A stretch of 64,000 nt of DNA from Opisthocomus hoazin. Lineage: Eukaryota > Chordata > Aves > Opisthocomiformes > Opisthocomidae. Of this stretch, positions 35,601 through 46,872 are shown in pieces; position 1 is the stretch's first letter; each line of letters opens with the position of its first letter. Under the pieces are notes generated by a model. It saw nothing but the letters and a program-made list of their open reading frames with translations. It was not told the DNA's origin and made no database searches. The DNA lies in NCBI RefSeq assembly GCF_030867145.1, contig NC_134454.1, positions 68,368,308 through 68,432,307 on the forward strand. The letters are read 5' to 3'. Position numbers and translations under genes: made by a program.

Positions 35601-38600
35601 AGCCACAATTCTAAATCTGAAGACATCTATAAACCAAGATTTCCGTTTTTGAGTCTTTGACTTTTCATATTGCTGCCCTGAGGGAGCTGCAACCTTTCCA
35701 CAGTGATTATAGGACTTCTTTCTTCGTTCAGTGGATGAGCTTTCTGTTTAGTGGAAGACTTCAGGAAACAGCCAAGGAAGTGTTGTTAGATGGTATTTTT
35801 CGTCAGTTGAGGTGGCCATGATGTGATTTGTATATGTCTAAAAGCTCCATCTTAAAACCTGAAAAATATCTGCAGAAGTCATAGGTGGCTTGTGTAACCA
35901 TACCAAGATGCCTCACTTTGCTTCTGCTTTTGAATGAAGACTGTTTAGAGCACTTCTCTTTCCAGAAGCTGGCTGCAATTAGTTTTCAGAATAGCTAAGA
36001 AAACAGGACTAAGGTGTCAGTGATCATCGGATATTTTACCAACTTAGTAAGATTAAACTTGTTCTTTGCACAGATTATAATGATTCTTTATGTACAAATC
36101 TCATAAAGGCTAATTATTATTTCTCGATACCTCTTCTAAACATATGCACCAGAGTGCTTGCCAAATCTTCCTTTGAAATTAGAAAAAGTGTTGCTTTGAA
36201 AATGAAATTAACTGCAGTCCTTTACCACACTTTTCCTGGAATACTGTTTGTTTTGGCTGCCCTACTTACTACTGCACACTTCTGTTCTCTTTTTTAGTAA
36301 GAACCTCCACTTTTTATACAGTGTGGAATTGACTGTCATGGTGGATAAGAGGCCAGCAGTGGACGCTGTTTATGTTGACCGTAGTAAGGCTTTCAACACT
36401 GTCTCCCATCTCATCGTTATAGGCAAACTGAGGAAGTACAGGCTAAATAACTGGATTGTGAGGTAGACCAGAAATTGGCTGAATTGCTTGGCTTAGAGGA
36501 TTGAGATAAGTGGCATGAAGTCCAGTGGGGTGTCAATCGGTAGGAAGTACACCAGGGCTGACAATGGGGTCAGTAGTGGTTAACACTTCATTAATGACCT
36601 GGATGGTGGGACAGTTTGTCCTAAATAAGGTCGGAGTGCCCTAAACAAGCGTGGAGATGATACAAAATAGGGAAGAGCGGTTAGTGCAGCAGAGGGTTGT
36701 ACTGTCGTGCAGAGGGACACTGACAGGCTGGAGGAATGGGCAAACAGGAATCTCACGTTTAACAAAGAGAATTGCCAAGTTCTCTCCTGGGGAGGTATAA
36801 CCCACACCAGTGTGTGCTGGGGGTGACTGACTTGAAATCGGCAGAGAAGGACATAGTCCTGGTGGGCACTAATGTAACCAGGAGCCAGCAGTGTGTCCTT
36901 GTGGCAAAGACAACCAGCAGCATCCTTAGCTGCATTAAGAGCATTGCCAGCAGGTTGAGGGAGAACTTTCCTCAGCACTAGTAAGTGAGTCCAGTGAAGG
37001 GCCACAAAAATTATTAAGGGCTTGGACCATCTGCCATGTGGTGAGAGGCTGAGAGCAGGGACTGTTTAGCCTGGAGAGGAGAAGGCTCAGAGAGGATCTT
37101 ATTAATATGTACTGATGTGGGAGCCGTGAAGAAAAGGGATGCAGGCTGCTATCAGTGACATCCAATAATAGCACAAGAGGCAACGGACATGCACAGAAAT
37201 ACTGAAAATTTCATTTATACACAGGAAACTCACTTTTTTAATTGGAAGGTGGTCAAGCACTGGAAGAGGTTGACCAGAGAGGGTGTCAAATCTCTGTCTT
37301 TGGAGATATTCAAAACCTGACTGGACATAGTCCTGGGTGTATTGCTGTAGATGGACCCTGCTTTGAGCAGGGGGAGAGGTCTAGATAGTCTCTAGAAACC
37401 CATTCCAAACTCTACAATCCTATGGAAAAAAATGAAGTGTAAATCTTTGTTGTCTTCCTTGTTTCTTTTTTAAGAGAACTTACTGTTAGACTTCAGTTAT
37501 GCAAATGTTTTGCTCCTGACTTCTGTTTTGTTCTTATACTAGTGCTCTTTAGGCAAATGTGTAGTACATGCTTCCTCCACTGAGCCTTAGAAACCCAAAA
37601 GAGGATGAGATTTTGGTGGTGAGATCTCTTTATTGATACCTAAACTACTATCAGATTCTACTGTGCCTGTCCAGTCTTCAAATTTCTCTGCCATGCTCAC
37701 ATTCTGGGTTTTCTCAAGAGTTTTTAAGTAGAATTAGTCATAGATTTAACTTTGATAGGTGTGAGGGACATGTCAATATTGTCATAGCTGTCACTGATGC
37801 AAAAGCATGTGTTTTGTTCAGGTTCTCTGGTTATTGCCCCAGGCTTAACGTTTTTATGTGGTTGCTACACCTGTGCATACATCTCAGTTGTGTTTGGAGC
37901 TGAGGGTTATAAAAAAGCAACGGATTAACTAAAGCATTGTAGTTTTTCATGTGTACTAATATCTAGAGTTGTTGGTTATGGTTATTAATATCTCCCAATG
38001 TATCAGAAGGAAGTCTTGTAAATAGTTAAACAAGGCGCCCAGTTGGAAGTGAGTCCACTTCTAAGGATGTCTTCCTAAACTCTTTGGGGAGTGGAGTTCT
38101 AAGACAGTCTTGAATGAGTAGGCAAGGAATCCGGGGAGACAGATTTTGAAATGTTACATTAAATGTTATGGAAATACATAATTGAGAGATCTTGCCCAAT
38201 CTCCTGATTTTGTATAAACCAGGTCTACTGCAAAAGCACAGCAAGGCCATAGAGGCTCTTCAGATATCTTGTCTCCTGCTACCACCAGAAAATCGGAAAA
38301 GACTACAGCTGTTGGTGAGGATGATGGCAAGAATTAGCTTAAATAAGGATCTGCCACCTCTTTCCGAATCAGTGAGGACCAGAACCTTGGTACGTATAGT
38401 GTAAGGCAAAAAGTCTAGACAAAGCTTTTGAGCCGGTACAGGTGAAAGAGTCTTACTGGCGAGCATATACAAAATACAGTTTGCTTGTTTGAAGAACAGT
38501 TCATCTATTCTGGCTATGTGGAAAGCTACTATGAATTTGAATAAATTGGGATTTCTTGGTAAGTTGTGAGCAAGGGAAGAATTTGCTCAGAGTTTGGAGG

Positions 38601-41086
38601 TTTCTTTATTTTTCAAAGTTAAATCACCACTGATTTCACTACTGAGTAGAAAAAGAGCAAAATACAGTAGATGAGGTCCCTGGTCTTCATCACTGCAGAC
38701 AGTGTGAGAGAAACACACTGCCTGTTTCAATCACAGTTAGAAATGTGTAGCTGAATGTTTTGATTTACCTGTTTTCAGCCATTAAAAAAAAATTCGTACC
38801 AGTTTATTTCAGTACTAATTTTTTTTCATCACTAAACTACAGAGATCTCTGAAAGTAATTTTAATCAAATTTTGACAAAGCCTTAGTTTTTGCTAATGCT
38901 CTTTCTGTAGGGCTATTTGCAGAATTACCACTAATGTTTGCAATAGTGTGTTATTATGAAGTTATTAGGCATAACTCTTAACGACTCCAACTGGCTAAAA
39001 ACATGTGTTTCTTTTGGTTAATTTTCAAGTCTTTTGCAAGAAGGGCAACAGAAAATTCAGCTCTAAAACCACTCCACAAAAATCCTATAGTAGCATTCAT
39101 AAATCTAAATTTGTTCCCATAGCAACTAAGTTTTTAATGAACTATGAATAGTATTTGATTAGAATAATTAAATTCTTCACTGCTAAGGTTATAATTTAAT
39201 TAACTGTAAATGGTCTTTGATTAAAATAATAATGTTATAATCTCAATGTTATTTTTAGAAGTGAATCCTTTACAGTCCAAGTACTTTGTACTAATTTTTA
39301 ATTCAGCAATGTCATGGTCCAATGTCATGGTACCTGACAGAGTTTAAAGTCTGGGTTAGATTACGTATATGAGGCAAGAGCCATCTTCAGTCCACTCAGA
39401 TAATGTCACTGTACACAATATTCTTTTTTTAAAAAAAATTTATTTTATTTTTATTGATGTGTTGGAAGTATGGTAAATATTGTGCTGTTAAAATTATTTT
39501 TCTAAAAGATCACTTTTTAAATACAGTCTGATTTCCACCCTCAAACAGAAAAATATACAATAATGGTATTATTTTTTATCAGATGGTTCAGGCATTTGCT
39601 CGTTGTATTCTCTGCTCAAAGGATGAAATTGACTTGGATGAACTGCTTGCTGCTAAACTAGTATCTTTTCTCATGGACAATTATCAAGACATCTTAAGTG
39701 TTCCTTCTGCCTTAAAGTCTTCTATAGAGGAACATATTGTACATCTTCAGAGAGTTCAAGTAGGTATCTAGTGAAAAAAGCCTCCTATGTCTCTGTGTTT
39801 CTAGATCAGATTTATCCTTTCTGCTCTGAAGTTCGACAGTTCTTAGAGACTTTGTTCTGTCTCTGCCATCTTCTGAAGAGCGAACTAATTTTGCTGATAT
39901 TCAACCATAACTATGTGTTTCAATGGAACTAAACAGATCTTGAATGGTTTAGAGACAAGAACTCTAAAATATGTTTTCTTGTTGGTCAGCACTATCTTCT
40001 CCATGGAATGGGCAATCTATGTGGTAGTGAGGAATACTGTGAATGGTTAAAAAGTGTTTCCATTAATGTTCTGATTTTCTTTTAGAGCAATCCTTACTTG
40101 CTTGGGTTTTTCATAACTCTGTTTCCTGTTACCACATCCTGTTTTGTTCAAAGCTGCTTTTTAGTTCTCCCTTCTCTAGTTTCTACTGAAAAAACAACTT
40201 TTAACTTCTTCCAAGAGTTAAACAGGCTTCCTTTGTGTCATATTTTTTGACTTATTAGAACTCATTCAATTAGTGCAGGAGATAGGAGATAGAATTATAG
40301 GTCTCTAATCTGTATCTTCGCTACTTAATGACTTCAGGTGGCCAATTTGATTAAGCCAGTTTTTGCAAATTTCTTGCAGAAAACATAGCTGCTCTTTTTT
40401 TACTTTTTGTTTAGATAAAATATGCTGGAGCTGATACTGATGCAGCTTTTCCTCCTCGATCATTTTGTCACCAAATCAGTACAGATGAATTTGAATACCA
40501 AAGGACAACTGGCTCTCAAGAACCACTGGCAGCTTTATTGGAAGAAATTGCAATGAATAAAGAAATATCCGTGAAAGATAAGAAGAAACAGCTCAAACAA
40601 GTAAATAAGAATTCCTCCACCAACTTTAATTTTAACTTAAAAAGCTTTATCAAGTCTTAGACATGTAGTCCTCTAGAGAAATAGTGAGATTTAAAATAGT
40701 AGGTACTCTTGGGGATTTTTTACTTTTTAGTCATTTAGAATAGCGGTACAGTGATAAATCAAGCCATATTAGAAAATATGACTTAATTTTCTGTGTAGAG
40801 GTACAGAAATTCCATTAGAGATATAATCAATTTTTCCTGCTCCGGAGGTGGAGGTTGCATTTCAATAGTTTTTTATATTACAGGTTTGAGTGAATTCTTC
40901 ATTTAAATTGATGTATTTTTCTAGTTTCAGAAATCTTACCCTGAAGTGTATAGAGTACGATTTCCTACCCCTGAAAGTGAAGCAGTGCTGTTTGCAGAAA
41001 AAACTAAACAGAAACCACCAATACTGATGTGGGCCTTGAAAAAGCCTTTTCAACCATTTCACAGAACCAGAAGCTTTCGGATGTAA
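20616..41086 (+). CDS. DEPDC1B: DEPDC1B, DEP domain-containing protein 1B (11 coding exons)
   Basis: Coding exons: 20616-20663, 21193-21458, 25997-26132, 28384-28511, 31816-31946, 32993-33040, 33484-33624, 38223-38389, 39583-39759, 40415-40600 and 40925-41086. They total 1590 nt, i.e. 529 aa plus stop, the same length as human. All junctions are GT-AG and in phase. The DEP domain covers about residues 24-108 ([14 protein letters not shown]... to HLYR) and the RhoGAP-like domain about 200-395. In the family this RhoGAP domain is reported to lack the catalytic arginine finger; DEPDC1B acts in G2/M de-adhesion by competing with RhoA for the receptor phosphatase PTPRF. The C-terminus keeps the conserved tail [15 protein letters not shown]. 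The start codon has a weak -3 base but G at +4, and the protein begins [16 protein letters not shown] as in orthologues. Confidence 0.97.
20664..21192 (+). other. DEPDC1B intron 1
   Basis: GC-rich intron continuing the CpG island to about 20.98 kb. No separate feature seen. Confidence 0.8.
21193..21458 (+). CDS. DEPDC1B: DEPDC1B coding exon 2 (DEP domain)
   Basis: Encodes residues 17-104 plus two bases of Arg105. It holds almost the whole DEP domain, a membrane- and receptor-targeting winged-helix fold. Donor gtaaac. Confidence 0.96.
21459..25996 (+). other. DEPDC1B intron 2
   Basis: AT-rich intron. Around 25150-25205 a degenerate tandem array of TATGATGACC-like units occurs. It could be an eroded CR1-type tail or a simple repeat. 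No exon or RNA gene recognised. Confidence 0.65.
25997..26132 (+). CDS. DEPDC1B: DEPDC1B coding exon 3
   Basis: Completes Arg105 and encodes residues 106-150, a proline-rich linker ([14 protein letters not shown]...). Donor gtacga. Confidence 0.94.
26133..28383 (+). other. DEPDC1B intron 3
   Basis: AT-rich intron in which I recognise no repeat family, exon or RNA gene. Confidence 0.65.
28384..28511 (+). CDS. DEPDC1B: DEPDC1B coding exon 4
   Basis: Encodes residues 151-192 ([19 protein letters not shown]...) plus two bases of codon 193. Donor gtgagt. Confidence 0.95.
29080..29583 (+). pseudogene. Open remnant of CR1 copy D ORF1 N-terminus
   Basis: A 167-codon open frame ending at a stop inside the recognisable zinc-finger-like block. 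It aligns in order with the equivalent part of copy A ORF1 near its C-terminal end. Not a host gene. Confidence 0.6.
29090..31716 (+). mobile_element. Old, internally deleted CR1 (copy D) in DEPDC1B intron 4
   Basis: The ORF1 N-terminal part (about 29090-29640) carries the SGCRE...CGRC zinc-finger-like block. The GDSL esterase block starts at about 30001. The sequence then jumps at about 30410 into the ORF2 endonuclease end (SDHK block) and at about 30750 into the late reverse transcriptase with FADD (about 30830). The 3' end finishes TTCTGTGATTCTATG at about 31716. Many stops and frameshifts plus two large internal deletions make it a fossil from an older subfamily than copy A. Confidence 0.85.
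31816..31946 (+). CDS. DEPDC1B: DEPDC1B coding exon 5
   Basis: Encodes residues 193-236 plus one base; start of the RhoGAP-like domain ([14 protein letters not shown]...). The exon lies 100 bp beyond the 3' end of an intronic CR1 copy. Confidence 0.95.
31947..32992 (+). other. DEPDC1B intron 5
   Basis: No recognisable element; T-rich acceptor region near 32950. Confidence 0.7.
32993..33040 (+). CDS. DEPDC1B: DEPDC1B coding exon 6
   Basis: A 48-nt exon completing Lys237 and encoding [15 protein letters not shown] (238-252). Too short to be seen as an open frame; found by phase and homology. Donor gtaagt. Confidence 0.93.
33041..33483 (+). other. DEPDC1B intron 6
   Basis: Short AT-rich intron; nothing recognised. 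Confidence 0.7.
33484..33624 (+). CDS. DEPDC1B: DEPDC1B coding exon 7
   Basis: Completes Trp253 and encodes residues 254-299 ([19 protein letters not shown]...), within the RhoGAP-like domain. Donor gtaagt. Confidence 0.95.
33792..34088 (-). other. Unassigned 98-codon open frame with protein-like composition
   Basis: Starts ATG and ends TAA on the minus strand inside DEPDC1B intron 7. The translation has a helical, amphipathic look (for example [20 protein letters not shown]) rather than the low-complexity look of chance frames nearby. I do not recognise the protein. It could be a pseudogene fragment of an inserted or retrocopied gene, or a chance frame. Confidence 0.3.
34980..35060 (+). mobile_element. 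Possible CR1 3'-end fragment
   Basis: The stretch around 35010-35040 (gttgggccagatgatccc then caggtgtctcttctgg) resembles the conserved CR1 3' UTR found at 5090-5125, but the octamer tail is lost. Confidence 0.45.
36310..37430 (+). mobile_element. Old 5'-truncated CR1 (copy E) in DEPDC1B intron 7
   Basis: Begins inside the reverse transcriptase ([22 protein letters not shown], about 36340-36410), continues through degraded RT and C-terminal blocks, and ends near 37424 with CR1 3' UTR remnants and a decayed octamer (tctacaatcctatgg). Numerous indels. Confidence 0.85.
38223..38389 (+). CDS. DEPDC1B: DEPDC1B coding exon 8
   Basis: Completes Gly300 and encodes residues 301-355 ([13 protein letters not shown]...[15 protein letters not shown]...). 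Donor gtacgt. Confidence 0.95.
38390..39582 (+). other. DEPDC1B intron 8
   Basis: AT-rich; nothing recognised. Confidence 0.7.
39583..39759 (+). CDS. DEPDC1B: DEPDC1B coding exon 9
   Basis: Encodes residues 356-414, including [21 protein letters not shown] and the end of the RhoGAP-like domain. Phase 0, donor gtaggt. Confidence 0.95.
39760..40414 (+). other. DEPDC1B intron 9
   Basis: AT-rich; nothing recognised. Confidence 0.7.
40415..40600 (+). CDS. DEPDC1B: DEPDC1B coding exon 10
   Basis: Encodes residues 415-476 with the conserved block [20 protein letters not shown] followed by a lysine-rich helix. Donor gtaaat. Confidence 0.95.
40601..40924 (+). other. DEPDC1B intron 10
   Basis: Short intron; nothing recognised. 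Confidence 0.7.
40925..41086 (+). CDS. DEPDC1B: DEPDC1B coding exon 11 and stop
   Basis: Encodes residues 477-529 and TAA at 41084-41086. The acceptor (ttctag, AG at 40923-40924) sits in frame with exon 10. Confidence 0.95.
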   Translation, partial: FQKSYPEVYRVRFPTPESEAVLFAEKTKQKPPILMWALKKPFQPFHRTRSFRM

Positions 41087-41545
41087 GTGGTTTGAAATAT
41101 ATCAATGAACGGAGTTGTATTATCAATGAATCTTACACAAAAGAAGCCTGAGCAGCATGTAGTTACTCAAAAATCTACTGGACATACTGCCAAGGTAGTA
41201 GAAAAGGTCAAAAGAAGATGAAAGTATTGAGGTGATAGAAATGTGAGCCACTAGCAGTATTTTTGTAAATAATAATTTTTTAAGTGTCTTTTTTTAAAAA
41301 AAAAAAAACAACCAAAAAAAAAAAATCAAAAAACCCACAACAAACTGCAAGTGATTAGTCTACATGGGTGATAAAGTACACACTGTAGTTTGATGTCTAA
41401 ATGTATTTGTGTGTAATGTATTGTTGATAACTACTCAACAGCATTTTTTTCCCTGAAAAGGAAAACTAGGCTGTGTTTGTTCACTTATAGCTTGAAGAAT
41501 TAATTTGCTGTACGTGCTTGAATAAATATGAAACACTGGATTTTG
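41087..41545 (+). other. DEPDC1B: DEPDC1B 3' UTR
   Basis: Follows the TAA. It contains an A-rich low-complexity run (about 41294-41340) and a polyadenylation signal AATAAA at 41521-41526, so cleavage is expected near 41540-41550. The extent is inferred. Confidence 0.65.
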
Positions 41546-41607
41546 TTTTGCTGTTGTACACCTTAGTGTTCTTGATATGTAAGACTTATTTTGGAAAATA
41601 ATGAAAA

Positions 41608-42560
41608 CTCAGTCTTGTTTAACTTCTTCATCAATGACCTGGATGAAGAGTTAGAATGTACCCTCAGCAAGTTTGCTGATGACACCAAACTGGGAGGTGT
41701 GGTAGACACACCAGAAGGCTGTGCTGCCATTCAGCGTGACCTGGATAGGCTGGAAAGCTGGGCAGAGAGGAAGCTGATGAGGTTCAACACAGGCAAATGC
41801 AGGGTCCTGCACCTGGGGAGGAACAACCTCATGCACCAGTACAGGCTTGGGGTGGACCTTCTGGAGAGCAGCTCTGCGGAGAGGTACCTGGGCGTCCTGG
41901 TGGACGACAGGTTAACCATGAGCCAGCAGTGTGCCCTGGCTGCCAAGAAAGCCAATGGGATCCTGGGGTGCATCAAGAAGAGTGTGGCCAGCAGGACGAG
42001 GGAGGTTCTCCTTCCCCTCTACACTGCCCTAGTGAGTCCTCATCTAGAGTACTGTGTCCATTTCTGGGCTCCGCAGTTCAAGAAAGATGAAGAGCTACTG
42101 GAGAGAGTCCAGCGGAGGGCTACGAGGATGATGAGGGCACTGGAACATCTGCCCTACGAGGAGAGGTTGAGGGAACTGGGCTTGTTCAGCCTGAAGAAGA
42201 GAAGGCTGCAAGGGGACCTTATAAATGCTTACAAATATCTGAAGGGTGGGTGTCAGGAGGATGAGGCCAAGCTCTTTTCAGTGGTGCCCAGTGACAGGAC
42301 AAGGGGCAATGGGCGCAAACTGAGGCACAGGAAGTTCCGTCTGAACATGAGGAAGAACTTCTTCCCTCTGAGTGTGACGGAGCACTGGAACAGGCTGCCC
42401 AGGGAGGTTGTGGAGTCTCCTTCTCTGGAGATATTCAAGACCCGCCTGGACAAGGTCCTGTGCAGCCTGCTGTAGGTGACCCTGCTTCGGCAGGAGGGTT
42501 GGACTAGATGACCCACAGAGGTCCCTTCCAACCCCTACTATTCTGTGATTCTGTGATTTT
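41608..42560 (+). mobile_element. 5'-truncated CR1 (copy B), same young subfamily as copy A
   Basis: Matches copy A from the late reverse transcriptase ([14 protein letters not shown]) to the octamer tail at about 42540-42560, with only scattered substitutions by eye. It lacks the five-base deletion of copy A near 4474. Truncation at the 5' end is normal for CR1 because reverse transcription starts at the 3' end. It inserted about 80 bp past the likely DEPDC1B polyadenylation signal. Confidence 0.93.
41609..42475 (+). pseudogene. C-terminal CR1 reverse transcriptase fragment, open frame
   Basis: About 288 uninterrupted codons of ORF2 from just before the FADD catalytic box to the natural stop. 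There is no ATG at its 5' end, so no protein is expected. The unbroken frame shows the insertion is young. Confidence 0.85.
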
Positions 42561-45500
42561 TCTGATTTGTATGATGCATTACAGCTTGAGTCAACTCCTA
42601 TTGAAATTCCATTAACTGCCACAGTGCATGGATATGCATGGCTTAACTTCCATTCTTTTAAGCAACCCAGTCTTTTAAGTCTTTTCCCCTATGCTCTTGC
42701 TAAATATTGCCATACAAAATCGGATGCTTGAGGATATTAACGGTATAAACATGTTTTGTTGGGAAAATGTGAAGCCTTGCATTTCCTCTGGAGATGGTAT
42801 TAAAATATTGGAGCGACATTGAAGAGTACATGCCTTTAATGATTTCATTTGTTTTGCATTATGAAATCTACTGTACCTATAACTTGACTGTGCATATAAC
42901 ATACTTGATTCTGACAGCTCTATTGAGCTATTGAAACATTACGATTTCCTGATATTTACTTAAAGTGGTGTTTCCATGATATCCATTAGAGATTTCAAGA
43001 GCAGCATTTCGTACCTTACTGAATGTCAGAGTAGTCTACACAGGAGAGAAGACAGCTGACATCTCAACAGATTTGTCTGATGTTTTAGTAAGCAACATGG
43101 TGACTGTCCTGTAATGCAACATTAACAGTATTTTTACTTTGCTAACCTCCTAACCAGTCAATAAGCTTTAAAGTGTACATTACAAGGTTGTTGGTTTAAT
43201 AGATTGGAATATTTCTCGCGCAATGTGCTTTTGAACAATACACGTTTCCATGATCTGTTTTCATGTATTGATTATACTTGGACTTCATATCAATAACCTT
43301 TATTTCTTAAGACAAAGTGATACAAAAGGGTACCTTCTGCCTTTCAAATAATAAGGAAATATGAAAATTAATATTTAAAGTAGTCTGAAGCAACTTCTTA
43401 ACTTTTGTACTAGGTCTTCAAGGGTAACATAACCTTTTAGATGTGTTACAATATTCTGTGTATGCTTGCATGCAGTCAAACTTTGACTCTGATTAGACTA
43501 CTCACATATAATAATTTGGTTACAGCATTAATCCAAGAAGTATAATAATGAGCAAGGCTAGCTGGAAAGTAAGTCTTGCATAAAAGTGGAAACCCACCGT
43601 AAGTGATCTCTCAGATCCATTCCTGACTTGCAGAGGTGAAGTAGAAGCCAATCTATTTGCCATTAGAAGTGATCTCACTGCCTGCCAACTAGCCTTCTAC
43701 TGGCATGTTGAATTTTTTTCACCATTGTAACTTTTAATAAATGTGTAGCCTTCCTGAGCCTATTTTAAACAGTAATAAGAGTTTACTCATTAGTTTGCAT
43801 GAGGAGAAGTTGAAGATGTGTCATATGTTTCTATGAATTAATTCTACTTCTGTTTCAAAGAACTATTTCCATGACTGTGGTAAAAACAAACTAAGAAAAT
43901 CTGTTTGCTCACAATTTCCAAGTCTGCGAAAAATACCACCACATAATGTCTGCTAAAAGCCTGAAGGGAACGTAGAGAGGGAACTGTATTTGAGATCATA
44001 ATCTCACAGACTGAGTTTTAACTGTTGCCGTATCTTGGGAGACACTTATGAAAGCTTATCTTAGTGATAGAAGATGTGTGACTACGGCTGCTGCTTACAT
44101 CGTTTCTTTGTCTCATAACTGAACCAGCTGCAAATATGCAAGAGGAATATGGTATGAACACGACAATAAGTTTGTCTGTTCCTTTTGGGGTGGAGGTTAG
44201 AAAAAGAAAGCTTGAAAGCTAGTTCAGAGAAGACTGTGGTCTTGATGAAGTGTCTTAGAAAAACACAGTTTCTGTATCCCTAACCAGTAGTCCATATAAA
44301 CTTCAGTTTTTATAATAACTTTCTCAGGAATTTAACCTTTACTTCTGTGTTAAACCCCTGCATTGTCTTGATGTTGCCAAAACTGAACAACCTGGACTCT
44401 GTTGGGTTTATTTCCCCTGAAGTGTGAGGACCATAAGCCAAACATTCTTTTGCTTAACCTAGTTGCTGCTTTCTGGAGAGGCTCACTAGATTGAGTACTA
44501 GCTGATGTTCTTTTAAAGCACATCAGGTAGAAGACTCAATAAAGGTAGAAGATGATGTTTCAGCTGCTTTTTCAGTCTACTTAGACCAATGTTTGCCATC
44601 TAAGAGGAGCATCAGAAATATCCACCTGTAAGTGTGTAAGTAGGAGCTATTTCTTGTTAAATTTGGATGATGCTGTTTAACTCCTTAGTACTGAAACTTC
44701 TAGTGTAATGCCTTTGGTAGTCATGGTACTGTTAGGCTTTCTGGACAAGATCTTTGAGTAGAAACACTTTTTTGTGTGGGAGGTTTTTGTCTGGCTTTGT
44801 GGTGGGTTTTTTTGTTTGTTTGGGTGGTGGTTTTTGTTTTTTTTTTTCTTTTCTAAATTCTTTGCCCCCAGCAGCGCAATCTCTTTTCCCTCACCTCCCG
44901 CTGCACCTTGAGCATAACCTCTCTCCTGACCTATTTGTTCTTAGTGACACGCCTGTGACGGCTTTGCTCCAGAATTTCCTGGAAGAGGGAACAAGTGTTT
45001 ACCTTCCTTTCTAAGGAGCTGGGCCTTTGCTTAACATCACTCTTTCTTGCCAATTGTTGCATTGCTTTCATAGATGCTGTTCTGTAGCTATAGAAGTGCA
45101 CTTAAATTGATTTTATTAATTTGGAACAGTTGGTGCACTTTATACTATCTGTAATGCACTGACATTACCATTTTCATCAGTTCCTTAAGCTTGAAGCACA
45201 AGCACGAGATGACAAGCTTTTCAGGAAAACAAAGTCCGTAAAATGGGATTAGAATATATACGGATTTTTAGTCCTGTTTTCAAGTATCTGCTGTATGGTA
45301 TTTGTTTATCAATATGTCTTCCTGTGTTAGATATCAGTTCTGTTGTTTGTTTGTTTGTTTGTTTTTCCAGAAACCCAGATTATGGAATAGTTAAGCATCC
45401 AGGACATTATTTATCTCCTCTTTCTATATGAATTATATTTGAGAAATGCGTGTTTCATTCTATTGTCTGTAAAAGGAGTGGACAACTTTACTAGATATAA

Positions 45501-46283
45501 ACTTATAGAATAAGGTGAAGTCCCTCTTCATGAGTGTCTATCTGGGTGCCTAACTCCCATTTAATTTTACCAAGGTAATTAAATAACATAGAGGAGATGC
45601 TCAAGACTGTGTTTAAAAAGAAGGAAGCTCATACATGTTTGTGAAGTCCTTGAAAGAGGCAGGATCCTTAAACCATATTTAAGGACAGTAATTTTCAGTT
45701 TCATTGCTTTTTGGGAACTTTGTGCATCTAAAGCTGCCTGAAAAAAATGTCGCTTGTCCTGGCAAAAGCATAAAAATGCCAGAATAATGCCACATACACC
45801 CTTATTCAAGAGGATAAAATAGCCAATAGCAAATATATCTGATGGCAGACCTCAGCAAAACAGTGGAAGAAGTTTTTTAGTGGGAAAACCTAGAGCACAG
45901 AAATAGAGCTAAAACTTAGTCAGTGCATTGTTTTAATTCTTTACAAAAAGTATGCTGTCTTGTGTGGCAAACTTGCTTTTGTTAGTGATGGAGATTAAAA
46001 GTTTATAATGTGTGTCAATTTTTGTGAAAATTTTTTTTGATGAAGGTAAGATATTTATGTAGCAGATTTAGGTAAACTGACAATAGACTTAGGTCTTTTT
46101 AATGTTTTGTGGGTTGCTTGGAAGTACTGATGGAGCTATGGATATGGATGAAAATTGTGTGTACAATAGGCTTTTTATGGCATTCCATTTAGTAACATCT
46201 GATAAAATTATTCTTAGATAATGTCAGTAAGTGTTTAGATGATTAAGAACTGCCTAAATGCAGGCACAAGGGAATCATGAAGG
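42561..46283. other. Intergenic DNA downstream of DEPDC1B
   Basis: AT-rich, no recognisable gene. Low-complexity T/G-rich tracts lie at 44800-44850, and a TTTG tandem repeat at about 45342-45365. An AATAAA at 43737-43742 is the only other notable signal. Confidence 0.65.
45342..45365 (+). repeat. TTTG tetranucleotide microsatellite
   Basis: About six tandem TTTG/TTGT units. Confidence 0.85.
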
Positions 46284-46872
46284 AAGAGTGTGGCCAGTAG
46301 GTCCAGGGAGGTTCTCCTTCCCCTCTACTCTGCCCTAGTGAGGCCCCATCTGGAGTACTGTGTCCAGTTCTGGGCTCCCCAATTCAGAAAAGATGAGGAG
46401 CTACTGGAGAGTGTCCAGCGGAGGGCTACAAGGATGGTAAGGAGACAGGAACATCTCTCCTATGAGGAGAGGCTGAGGGAGCTGGGCTTGTTCAGCCTGA
46501 AGAAGAGAAGGCTGCGAGGGGACCTTATAAATGCTTACAAATATCTCAAGTGTGGGTGTCAGGAGGATGGGGCCAAACTTTTCAGTGGTGCCCAGCGACA
46601 GGACAAGGGGCAATGGGCACAAACTGAAGCACAAGATGTTCCGTCTGAACATGAGGAAGAACTTCTTCCCTCTGAGGGTGACGGAGCACTGGAACAGGCT
46701 GCCCAGGGAGGTTGTGGAGTCTCCTTCTCTGGAGATATTCAAGACCCGCCTGGACCAAGGTCCTGTGCAGCCTGCTGTAGGTGACTCTGCTTCAGCAGGA
46801 GGGTTGGACTAGATGACCCACAGAGGTCCCTTCCAACCCCTAACATTCTGTGATTCTGTGATTCTATGATGG
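46284..46872 (+). mobile_element. 5'-truncated CR1 (copy C)
   Basis: Matches copies A and B from the post-RT C-terminal region ([14 protein letters not shown] equivalent) to the octamer tail ending ATTCTATG near 46870. Relative to copy B it has a two-base deletion near 46580 and an extra C near 46755, both breaking the frame. Confidence 0.92.

Larger units (their letters stand above)
33625..38222 (+). other. DEPDC1B intron 7
   Basis: Contains a coding-like minus-strand open frame (33792-34088), a probable CR1 tail fragment near 35 kb and CR1 copy E (36310-37430). The rest is AT-rich with nothing recognised. Confidence 0.7.
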
